Shown here one piece after another: positions 1 to 5,662 of a stretch of 5,679 nucleotides of DNA. The notes beneath the pieces are model-generated. The model was not told where the DNA came from. It saw only the letters and a program-made list of their open reading frames with translations, and ran no database searches. Where the stretch lies: contig CAYFMT010000043.1 in NCBI GenBank assembly GCA_964344305.1, forward strand, positions 1-5,679, written 5' to 3'. A program made the position numbers and the translations under genes. This DNA is from JABMOV01 sp964344305 (lineage in GTDB: Bacteria > Fidelibacterota > Marinisomatia > Marinisomatales > JABMOV01). Every line of letters starts with the position of its first letter. Position 1 is the stretch's first letter.

Positions 1-15
1 GTATCACCTTAGCTT

Positions 16-654
16 TTACATCAAAATAGTCCGGCTAATTAAAAAACTAAACAGACCCAAGAAATCAAATAAGTATGGATTTTTTATAGTTTGTTGGGCT
101 AAATCTGATTGGGTGGCTGGCAGTGTTTGAGAAAAATTGGTTATAGCTTTACCCTGGCGATTATATAAATCAGATTTAATCTGCTCCACCAATATTGCTC
201 TTGTCCAACTATTTTCAACGCACTTATGAGTATAGAAAACAAGCTCATCAGCATCTGATATTTTATCCATCAGAACCTGGAGGTGTCCCCAGGGTAATTG
301 TGCAGCAGCTTGCTGCCCAATTATAAAATCAGTGTTTTTATTCTTTTCCATTTGTGCAGCGGCTTGCTGCCCAAATGTGGGGAAGGTTTTGGCAAAGCGG
401 ACCATATATTTCAGGTTTCGTACAGATAAACCCTTAAAGTCAGGAAAATCGGCTCTAAGATCAGACGAAAGACGGTCTATAACTTTTGCGCCCCAACCTT
501 CGGCTTGTTGCATCTCTATGATGGATGACCCAATATCCCAATACAGGTGTAATAGAACTGTATTTGCAGATAAAGCAGCTTTCATACGTGCTTTTTGTAT
601 CTGCTCTTTTAGTCTAGCTAGTATGTTAATATAATTATCAGGAAGTTGGGTCAT
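16..654 (-). CDS. DUF1016/YhcG-family protein, N-terminal domain only (truncated PDDEXK nuclease relative)
   Basis: The 212 residues match the N-terminal part of the DUF1016 (YhcG) family. Recognisable stretches are LYWDIGSSI near residue 37, GWGAKVIDRLSSDL near 53, GLSVRNLKYMVRFAKTFP near 75, LPWGH at 120-124, and VENSWTRAILVEQIKSDLY near 146, ending in NPYLFDFLGL near 192-201. Full-length relatives are about 340-380 residues and continue from this last motif into a C-terminal PDDEXK nuclease domain. Here the similarity ends abruptly after FLGL and is replaced by an 11-residue hydrophobic tail, FSFLISRTILM, then TAA. The predicted catalytic domain is therefore missing. The ATG lies inside the end of hsdM (17-base overlap), which suggests translational coupling in one operon. 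Family members are commonly found inside type I restriction-modification loci, but their role there is not firmly settled. The fragment may be a decayed gene, or a stable short protein with its partner domain encoded beyond the left edge. The family call is confident; functionality is doubtful. Confidence 0.8.
   Translation of the reverse strand: MTQLPDNYINILARLKEQIQKARMKAALSANTVLLHLYWDIGSSIIEMQQAEGWGAKVIDRLSSDLRADFPDFKGLSVRNLKYMVRFAKTFPTFGQQAAAQMEKNKNTDFIIGQQAAAQLPWGHLQVLMDKISDADELVFYTHKCVENSWTRAILVEQIKSDLYNRQGKAITNFSQTLPATQSDLAQQTIKNPYLFDFLGLFSFLISRTILM
298..374 (-). repeat. In-frame 54-base-spaced duplication inside the YhcG-family gene
   Basis: A 23-base segment at 298-320 recurs at 352-374 with one mismatch (position 307 versus 361). 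The spacing is 54 bases, exactly 18 codons, so both copies encode GQQAAAQ (residues 95-101 and 113-119). The unit between them reads MEKNKNTDFII. Relatives that I recall usually have a single VQQAVAQIPWGH-like segment leading into the LPWGH motif, so this looks like a short internal tandem duplication that kept the reading frame. Length variation at this point in other family members is possible and was not checked. Confidence 0.7.
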
Positions 655-2185
655 ACTTTATTCGTTTTAAATTTTCAAATATTTGTTTATTTAATTCATT
701 TTCTTCAGTGACCTGCTTCTCAAACTCGGCTTTTAATTGAGCGAATCTCTTGTTGAAATCGAAATCATCTTCATCATCGGGTAAGCCCACATAGCGGCCG
801 GGTGCAAGAACATAATCAAGTTCCCTTACACGATCAATGGAAGCAGAATTACAGAACCCTTTGACATCCTCATAATTCCCATCGGGATTGCGCCATTTAT
901 GATAGGTTTCAGTAATCGTTGTAATATCTTCCGGGGAGAACACTTTTGTTCTACGGTTGATTAGATGTCCAAGATTCCTGGCATCAATAAACAGGATTTC
1001 ATCGACGCGGTTCCGGAATTTCCCATTGGATTTATTTCGACTTAAAAACCATAAACTGGCGGGGATTTGTGTATTCAAGAATAGTTTTGCCGGCAGGTTA
1101 ACAATACAATCAACCAGTCGGTTTTCAATGAGTTCTTTGCGAATATCACCTTCACCAGAAGTTTTTGTGGTTAATGCACCTTTTGCCAGTACAAAACCGG
1201 CTTGACCGCTGGGGTTTAAATGATAAAAGAAATGTTGAATCCAAGCATAATTGGCATTTCCAGTTGGTGGAACGCCGTATTGCCAACGACCATCCTTGCG
1301 CAACAAATCACCAGACCAGTCACTGTCATTGAATGGTGGATTTGCAATTACATAATCAGCCTTTAAATCCTTGTGGCTGTCATTTAGAAATGAACCTTCG
1401 TTATTCCATTTTACCTGGGAACTATCGATGCCACGGATGGCCAGATTCATCTTTGCCAATCGCCAGGTTGTTTGATTGCTTTCCTGACCATAGATTGAAA
1501 TGTCGTTTACCTTGCCCTGATGTTCAGCAACAAATTTCTCGGAAAGAACAAACATTCCACCCGATCCACAGCAAGGATCAAAAACACGGCCGTGATATGG
1601 CTCGAGCATTTCTACCAGTAGTTCCACTACACTTCTTGGTGTGTAGAATTGACCACCTTTCTTGCCTTCAGCTAAAGCAAATTCACCCAAGAAATATTCA
1701 AAAACATGACCGAGTACATCTGCACTCCGGGCTTTGGCATCACCCAGGGCGATGTTACTTACCAGGTCAATAAGACCACCTAGGGATGTTGGATCAAGAT
1801 TACCACGGGTAAATACTTTTGGTAGCACGCCACGCAATGAAGTATTTTCTCGTTCGATGGCATCCATTGCCTCATCCACAGTTTTACCAATTGTGGGTTT
1901 TTTCGCATGAGAGCGAAGGAATTTCCACCGTGCTGATGGAGGCACAAAAAACACATTCTCTGCTTTGTATTCGTCTTTATCCTCAGCATCAGCACCGGTA
2001 TATTCACCAGAACCGGTTTTAAGATTCGTATATAGATCGTCAAATGCATCAGAAATATATTTCAAGAAGATTAGACCAAGTACAATATGCTTATATTCAG
2101 CCGCATCAATATTTTTACGGAGTTTATCGGCAGCTTTCCAGAGTTGTTTTTCAATAGGTTCGGGGTTATCAGTTTTTTTAGGCAT
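638..2185 (-). CDS. hsdM: Type I restriction-modification system, DNA methyltransferase subunit HsdM
   Basis: This is the modification subunit of a type I restriction-modification system. It transfers a methyl group from S-adenosylmethionine to the N6 of adenine, at sites chosen by the HsdS subunit, and also forms part of the restriction complex with HsdR. The 515-residue length is normal. The HsdM N-terminal helical domain spans roughly residues 10-140 (EKQLWKAADKLRKNID onward). The N6-adenine methyltransferase domain follows, with GGQFYTPRSVV at 177-187, the SAM-binding motif I DPCCGSGG at 203-210, YGQE at 232-235, and the catalytic motif IV NPPF at 282-285. The C-terminal end (about 478-512) is charged and probably coiled-coil, as expected for contacts with HsdS. 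All key motifs are intact, so the enzyme looks functional. The ATG is preceded by a good Shine-Dalgarno sequence, AGAGGA at 2190-2195, four bases upstream. The next gene, a YhcG-family fragment, overlaps it by 17 bases. No hsdS or hsdR is in the window. Confidence 0.97.
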   Translation of the reverse strand: MPKKTDNPEPIEKQLWKAADKLRKNIDAAEYKHIVLGLIFLKYISDAFDDLYTNLKTGSGEYTGADAEDKDEYKAENVFFVPPSARWKFLRSHAKKPTIGKTVDEAMDAIERENTSLRGVLPKVFTRGNLDPTSLGGLIDLVSNIALGDAKARSADVLGHVFEYFLGEFALAEGKKGGQFYTPRSVVELLVEMLEPYHGRVFDPCCGSGGMFVLSEKFVAEHQGKVNDISIYGQESNQTTWRLAKMNLAIRGIDSSQVKWNNEGSFLNDSHKDLKADYVIANPPFNDSDWSGDLLRKDGRWQYGVPPTGNANYAWIQHFFYHLNPSGQAGFVLAKGALTTKTSGEGDIRKELIENRLVDCIVNLPAKLFLNTQIPASLWFLSRNKSNGKFRNRVDEILFIDARNLGHLINRRTKVFSPEDITTITETYHKWRNPDGNYEDVKGFCNSASIDRVRELDYVLAPGRYVGLPDDEDDFDFNKRFAQLKAEFEKQVTEENELNKQIFENLKRIKYDPTS

Positions 2186-2283
2186 AAAATCCTCTTTTCA
2201 ATTCCACCAACGTTTCACTGACGTAAACGCATGGTTTAGAGTGCATATTAAGAAATATAATTATCATAAGCGAGACTTAAAGG

Positions 2284-2289
2284 ATTATA
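2284..2289 (-). promoter_or_regulatory. Possible -10 element upstream of hsdM
   Basis: On the minus strand a perfect TATAAT is at 2289-2284, within the context TAGTATAGTATAATCC. It would give an hsdM leader of roughly 90 bases. No convincing -35 hexamer is found 16-18 bases upstream (the best at 17 is GGTGCA), and the surroundings are AT-rich, so a perfect hexamer could occur by chance. The rest of 2196-2379 shows no gene or clear structure. Confidence 0.25.
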
Positions 2290-2379
2290 CTATACTATGT
2301 AATTACTGCACCGGTTACGATAACAGATAGAAAGAAAACTAACCACATTCCATTGATTTTTTATCAAAACCTTTTGGTA

Positions 2380-2601
2380 TCAATACAGCTGGGAAAAAGC
2401 TTCAACAATTAATAGTGTCACTATGAAAATACCAAGTGGAGTGCTCACAACACTAATTACTCTCTTAAGATTAGATATATTGTTATCCATAGTTTTCCTA
2501 TGAATAACTTCAAGTCGATTCTCTGTCATTTTAGAAATTGAAGGTATCTGTCCTTCGACAATGCTATAGTTTTTGTCTGAAATGCATTCATATAGTTCCA
2601 T
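2380..2601 (-). CDS. Small hypothetical single-pass membrane protein
   Basis: I do not recognise this 73-residue protein. The first 45 or so residues are polar and charged (for example MTENRLEVIHRKTMDNN near 25-41). One hydrophobic segment, about residues 49-68 (VISVVSTPLGIFIVTLLIVE), could span the inner membrane, leaving a very short C-terminal end. The positive residues KR at 46-47 just before the segment would favour the N-terminus staying in the cytoplasm. An AAGG sits seven bases upstream of the ATG and could serve as a weak ribosome binding site. The gene lies about 190 bases upstream of hsdM on the same strand, so co-transcription with hsdM is possible but not shown. No family motif is visible. 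It may be a real small gene or a chance open frame; the coherent polar-then-hydrophobic layout and the AAGG tip me slightly towards real. Confidence 0.4.
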   Translation of the reverse strand: MELYECISDKNYSIVEGQIPSISKMTENRLEVIHRKTMDNNISNLKRVISVVSTPLGIFIVTLLIVEAFSQLY

Positions 2602-2751
2602 ACAAATGCCTTAATTTGCAGATGTATCCAAACTAAATCGAAAAGTTGAAGTAACTAATACTTTAAATATAGCGAATAATTACTATTAATCTGATTTTTG
2701 GTGTACGATTGTGGACAAATCGGGTATAAAATGACATTCCTCTTTTGACAA

Positions 2752-2782
2752 CATCCGTTTGGCAAGCCGGAGGTCGCGAGTT
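2752..2782 (+). other. Segment resembling part of a tRNA-Gly gene (anticodon arm to 5' T-stem)
   Basis: The run GGCAAGCCGG (2761-2770) followed by AGGTCGCGAGTT (2771-2782) looks like the 3' side of an anticodon stem, variable loop and 5' half of the T-stem of bacterial tRNA-Gly, whose usual form is GGTCGCGAGTTCGA. The resemblance breaks off in the T-loop, where the CCCGA hairpin at 2784-2797 begins. The TTCCGCTC at 2803-2810 afterwards resembles a tRNA acceptor 3' strand. The D-arm and the 5' acceptor strand are not recognisable and the anticodon stem pairs badly, so it is not a functional tRNA. It could be a tRNA remnant, a tRNA-derived repeat, or coincidence. Confidence 0.25.
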
Positions 2783-2798
2783 TCCCGAGATATCGGGA
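2783..2798. repeat. Short inverted repeat (6-bp stem)
   Basis: TCCCGA (2783-2788) pairs perfectly with TCGGGA (2793-2798) around a four-base GATA loop. It lies directly after the tRNA-like segment and immediately before the first copy of the 24-base direct repeat. It is not followed by a T-run on either strand, so I do not call it a terminator. Confidence 0.6.
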
Positions 2799-2822
2799 TC
2801 GGTTCCGCTCTTCACAAACCCT
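2799..2822 (+). repeat. Direct repeat, copy 1
   Basis: The 16-base core TCGGTTCCGCTCTTCA (2799-2814) is followed by an eight-base extension ending in ACCCT. It matches copy 2 at 2913-2936 with 22 of 24 identities (mismatches at 2815 and 2817). In this copy the repeat runs directly into the strong hairpin at 2814-2842. Confidence 0.8.
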
Positions 2823-2842
2823 ACCGACAGGTAGGGTTTTGT
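2814..2842. repeat. Strong palindromic hairpin
   Basis: AACCCTACC (2817-2825) pairs perfectly with GGTAGGGTT (2830-2838) around a GACA loop. The stem extends by ACA/TGT beyond a single bulged T. On the plus strand the stem ends in only four Ts and no plus-strand gene lies upstream. On the minus strand it lies about 160 bases beyond the CLC stop codon and has no good T-run after it. It could act as a weak or factor-assisted transcript end for the CLC gene, but it resembles the GC-rich palindromic units scattered between genes in many bacteria. Confidence 0.7.
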
Positions 2843-2912
2843 GTATAATGGAGAATTGGGGGATGAACATGTCCCGCCTGCCTTGTTGTAGTGCCGAAGG
2901 AACGGAGACAGG

Positions 2913-2936
2913 TCGGTTCCGCTCTTCATATACCCT
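2913..2936 (+). repeat. Direct repeat, copy 2
   Basis: This is the second copy of the 24-base unit, sharing the perfect 16-base core (2913-2928) with copy 1 exactly 114 bases upstream. What follows it differs: here the flank reads ACCCTGTAGCAAGG, and CAAGG (2941-2945) can pair with CCTTG (2881-2885), giving a looser stem around the repeat instead of the compact hairpin seen at copy 1. GGAAC (2899-2903) and GTTCC (2916-2920) offer an alternative pairing. Confidence 0.8.
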
Positions 2937-2998
2937 GTAGCAAGGTGGGGGAGTTTTTTATCAAGTTAGTTGGGTTCAAATTAATCTAACATAATGTG

Positions 2999-5041
2999 TT
3001 AGATCATTTCACACACACGTTTCACCGCATCTGTTTTTCCAAAAAGGATGAGTTGATCCCCAGGACGAATCACCATGCCGGGTGTGGGCATTTTATCCAC
3101 CAGTTCGCCATGTTTTGCCTTCCGGATGATGAGTATATCCACCTCATATTTATTTCGTACATCAATACCCTTAATAGTGTGATTTACAAACCTGGAGGGG
3201 GCATTAATCCTTGCCATGACAAATCCTGGGATAACCTCCAGTCGCTCATGATAATGTGAATGAACATATTTAAGGGATGCTGCCATGTGTGCCGTTTCCT
3301 GAGTATGTAGCAACAATTCCTGGTATTCTCTAAGTATATCCCTGCGATGAATGTGTCCTGTTAACTCACCTGCTAAGTTTACCACAGGCAATGATCGCAA
3401 CTCGTGGTCAAGCATGGTTCGCATGATTTCTTCAACCGGTGTTTCATGTGATATAGTGGGAAACTCTGTGAGAGCAATGTCCTTTACAGTGGTATCAAGA
3501 GGAATTTCTGTATTTCTATTCATGAACTGCTTCACCATTCCAAACGTTATGATCCCTACCAGTATTTTCTGCCGATCTAAAACATAATACACAGACTGTT
3601 CACTACTGGACATTTTTTCTATGAGATGTGTAAGGGAATCCTGTTCCTGGACCGTTTCCACCATCTGGTGCTTTAATTGTTCTACAGAAAGCTGATTTAG
3701 TACATTGATATCTTTCCCACCTTGAAGATTGACGCCCCTTCTCAATAATTTCATTGTATATATGTTTCCATCCAGCCAGTGGGATGTAATGCTCATGGCT
3801 ATAATGCTTGCAATCATTAGTGGCAGCACAACATAATAATCAGATGTCATTTCAAAAATGATCAGGATTGCCGTGATGGGTGCATGGGTAGTAGCGGATA
3901 ATAATGCTGCCATTCCAACAAGTGCGTAGGCTCCCGGTGGAGCAACAATCCCCGGAAATAAGATATTAAGACCATTGCCCAATGCTCCCCCCAGCATTGC
4001 ACCTACAAAAAGGGATGGCGCAAATACACCGCCTGAAGCACCAAATCCCAGTGAAAGACTTGTGGCTATTATTTTACCAAACACCAAAACCAATGCCATG
4101 ATTAATGGAATATTTCCCATGAGCATCTCATCCATTGACTCATAACCCATTCCAAGAGATTCAGGTAGAATAAATGCCATAATACCAAGTCCAAGACCAC
4201 CAACAAGTGCCTTTACTACAGGGTGTACTTTCCATTTTTGAAATAGATCTTCTGTGGAATAAATACTTTTGATGTACAACCACCCGGCTGCCCCTGCAAG
4301 TAAACCCAATACGATATAGAATAGAATTTCAATGGGTGATTGTAGAATATATTCTTCAGGGACGAATTCTGGATAATTCCCGAGCATACTCCTTGTAACG
4401 ATGGTTCCAAATACGGAGGCAACGATAATGGGACCAATGGCTGCCACACTAAAATCACCAATAATGACTTCACTGGCAAAGATGGCCCCTGCGATAGGCG
4501 CATTAAATGTTGCAGCAATACCTGCAGCCGCACCACACCCCACGAATGTGGTCATCCGTTTGGTGGAAACCTGAAAAAATTGTCCAAAAGCTGACCCAAA
4601 GGCAGAACCAATGGATACGGTAGGGCCAACCCTTCCAACCGATGCACCTGACGCAATGGAAATGGCAGATGCCATTGCCTTGAGTATAACGGTCCGGACA
4701 CGGATAGCTCCATTGTTCCTAGCCACTGCTTCCATGACTTCCGGGACACCGTGACCGCGAACCTCTTTGGCCCATCTGTAGAATAGCCCTACCACCAGTA
4801 CACTACCGAGGGCTGGAATACTCAATACCTGTAACCAGTGAGATGAGTTGATGGCAGATAAAAAGTCAGTAGACCCCCAAAACACTTGCTGAAAAAACTG
4901 AATGAGATATCGAAACCCCACTGCCATGTACCCGGCTGTGAGTCCAATCAAAATAGCTGATATGAGAATAAACGACTGATCAAAGAGTTTTAAACGGAAT
5001 AACAGCTTTCTGTAACCGCTTGCAATTCGCCTTCGAATCAC
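2999..5041 (-). CDS. CLC-family chloride channel/transporter with CBS pair and C-terminal RCK_C domain
   Basis: This is an inner-membrane CLC protein of 680 residues that moves chloride or a related anion. The membrane core spans about residues 20-430. The anion-site motifs are GHGVPE (96-101), GRVGP (136-140), FNAPIAG (179-185), GGVFAP (337-342) and a tyrosine at 428 equivalent to Tyr445 of E. coli ClC-ec1. The gating glutamate of GREGP is valine 138, and the position of the internal proton glutamate (Glu203 in E. coli) is valine 192. These losses favour passive anion conduction over Cl-/H+ exchange, by analogy with ClC-K channels. Two cytoplasmic CBS domains (about 455-508 and 515-572) probably bind adenine nucleotides. 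An RCK_C/TrkA_C domain follows (about 598-680), ending in the typical RPGDQLILFGK stretch and suggesting control by a small ligand. The start is GTG. No good Shine-Dalgarno precedes it and no ATG, GTG or TTG lies between the upstream in-frame TGA (5078-5080) and this GTG. The divergent neighbour is a lipoprotein gene. Confidence 0.95.
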   Translation of the reverse strand: MIRRRIASGYRKLLFRLKLFDQSFILISAILIGLTAGYMAVGFRYLIQFFQQVFWGSTDFLSAINSSHWLQVLSIPALGSVLVVGLFYRWAKEVRGHGVPEVMEAVARNNGAIRVRTVILKAMASAISIASGASVGRVGPTVSIGSAFGSAFGQFFQVSTKRMTTFVGCGAAAGIAATFNAPIAGAIFASEVIIGDFSVAAIGPIIVASVFGTIVTRSMLGNYPEFVPEEYILQSPIEILFYIVLGLLAGAAGWLYIKSIYSTEDLFQKWKVHPVVKALVGGLGLGIMAFILPESLGMGYESMDEMLMGNIPLIMALVLVFGKIIATSLSLGFGASGGVFAPSLFVGAMLGGALGNGLNILFPGIVAPPGAYALVGMAALLSATTHAPITAILIIFEMTSDYYVVLPLMIASIIAMSITSHWLDGNIYTMKLLRRGVNLQGGKDINVLNQLSVEQLKHQMVETVQEQDSLTHLIEKMSSSEQSVYYVLDRQKILVGIITFGMVKQFMNRNTEIPLDTTVKDIALTEFPTISHETPVEEIMRTMLDHELRSLPVVNLAGELTGHIHRRDILREYQELLLHTQETAHMAASLKYVHSHYHERLEVIPGFVMARINAPSRFVNHTIKGIDVRNKYEVDILIIRKAKHGELVDKMPTPGMVIRPGDQLILFGKTDAVKRVCEMI

Positions 5042-5121
5042 CAGGAGTCTTTTTAGTGTTTTTCTCTTAATAAAATGTCACCAATAAAAGATTTATTATT
5101 CTAAAAATTACGGACAGTATA

Positions 5122-5150
5122 CACAGGATAATAGTTTACCGTTACCTGTG
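5122..5150. promoter_or_regulatory. Inverted repeat in divergent intergenic region (possible operator)
   Basis: CACAGG (5122-5127) and CCTGTG (5145-5150) are a perfect six-base inverted repeat with 17 bases between them. The spacer contains GGATAA and TTTACC, which are themselves imperfectly inverted. It lies about 80 bases upstream of the CLC start and about 86 upstream of the lipoprotein start, so a regulator bound here could affect both genes. No regulator family is recognised from the sequence, and a six-base repeat can occur by chance. Confidence 0.3.
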
Positions 5151-5236
5151 CATAATCAGAAATTTTTGAATTATATTCTGATTGATTCATTTATATATCC
5201 ACATGTACAATTATTCCATATCACAAGGTAAACAAA

Positions 5237-5662
5237 ATGAAATTCAATCATCATTTGCTGATCTTCCCTTTTATCATTTTCTTTTTCACTGGATGCTCAA
5301 CACCTTACCAACCACTGGGTATGATGGGAGGATATAACTCGCATCAGATGAAAGAAACCGTGTTTGAAGTGTCGTTTAAAGGGAATGCCAATACATCTTA
5401 TGATCACGTCATGGACCATCTCCTGTATCGATGCGCGGAGCTCACTCGAGAGAATGGATTCGAATACTTCATTGTTATTCAGGATCAGTCCTTCTCAGAT
5501 CGAACGGACCAGAGTTCAACCATGGACCAACCTGGCAAGACAACTGCCACCATGTCCGGTGGACAAAATACACGGGTGGATGCAGATTTCACCATATCCA
5601 GCGACAATACAGCCATAACAGGCGTGTGTAAGTCTTTTAAATCTTTCGGACTTTTCATTTAA
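5237..5662 (+). CDS. Predicted lipoprotein of the CC0125/CC1285 family
   Basis: The 141-residue protein starts with a lipoprotein signal peptide: MKFNHH, a hydrophobic stretch rich in Phe and Ile (7-17), then the lipobox FTGC with the lipidated cysteine at 20. Serine follows the cysteine, which by the E. coli rule favours the outer membrane. The mature part begins with TPYQPLGMMGGY (22-33), then VSFKGNANTSYDHVMDHLLY (45-64) and RCAELTRENGFEYFIV (65-80). This pattern of YQP.G, V.F.GN, LLYR.AELT and NG.(D/E)YF.V is that of the CC0125/CC1285 lipoproteins, whose function is unknown. Residues 85-125 are polar, rich in Ser, Thr, Asp and Gln. The C-terminal end (CKSFKSFGLFI) does not resemble the YDAxxV-type ending I recall for the family, so the gene may end early or simply diverge. 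An AAGG (5225-5228) eight bases upstream supports this ATG. It diverges from the CLC gene; no functional link between them is evident. Confidence 0.8.
   Translation: MKFNHHLLIFPFIIFFFTGCSTPYQPLGMMGGYNSHQMKETVFEVSFKGNANTSYDHVMDHLLYRCAELTRENGFEYFIVIQDQSFSDRTDQSSTMDQPGKTTATMSGGQNTRVDADFTISSDNTAITGVCKSFKSFGLFI

Larger units (their letters stand above)
2602..2998. other. Gene-free intergenic stretch carrying composite repeats
   Basis: About 400 bases separate the small membrane gene from the stop codon of the CLC gene. The left part (2602-2700) is very AT-rich with no clear signal. The right part (about 2750-2960) is markedly richer in G and C and holds two hairpins, a pair of direct repeats and a tRNA-like segment, listed separately. 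Two minus-strand frames are open across it (2655-2870 and 2663-2929), but they run through the hairpins and repeats, overlap each other in different frames and match nothing I know, so I do not call them genes. No clear intrinsic terminator for the CLC gene is seen directly after its stop. Confidence 0.6.

Noticed and set aside
332..634. 100-codon plus-strand open frame opposite the YhcG-family gene
   Set aside because: It is the antisense shadow of a gene with clear family similarity on the other strand, and its own translation matches nothing I know.
1333..1773. 146-codon plus-strand open frame opposite hsdM
   Set aside because: It lies wholly within the conserved methyltransferase domain coded on the minus strand; the translation is rich in His, Pro and Cys as expected for a shadow frame.
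2365..2377. CAAAACCTTTTGG as a terminator hairpin after the small membrane gene
   Set aside because: The loop would be only two bases, the stem is short and A/T-rich, and there is no proper T-run directly after it on the minus strand.
2655..2929. Two overlapping minus-strand open frames of 71 and 88 codons in the repeat region
   Set aside because: They run through hairpins, the direct repeats and the tRNA-like segment, lie in different frames over the same bases, and have no recognisable protein motif. The repeated KSGTD comes from the DNA repeat.
5042..5077. Upstream extension of the CLC protein beyond the GTG at 5041
   Set aside because: The frame is open back to the TGA at 5078-5080, but the only alternatives are ATT and CTG codons. 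The extra residues would be a short basic stretch with no better ribosome binding site.
5166..5197. TTGAAT with TTTATA/TATATA as a sigma-70 promoter for the lipoprotein gene
   Set aside because: Spacing is 18 or 20 and the -10 match is poor. In such AT-rich DNA this pairing is not distinguishable from chance.
5630..5662. AAGTC...GACTT stem at the end of the lipoprotein gene as a terminator
   Set aside because: It has only five weak pairs around a long loop, inside the coding region, with no clean T-run.
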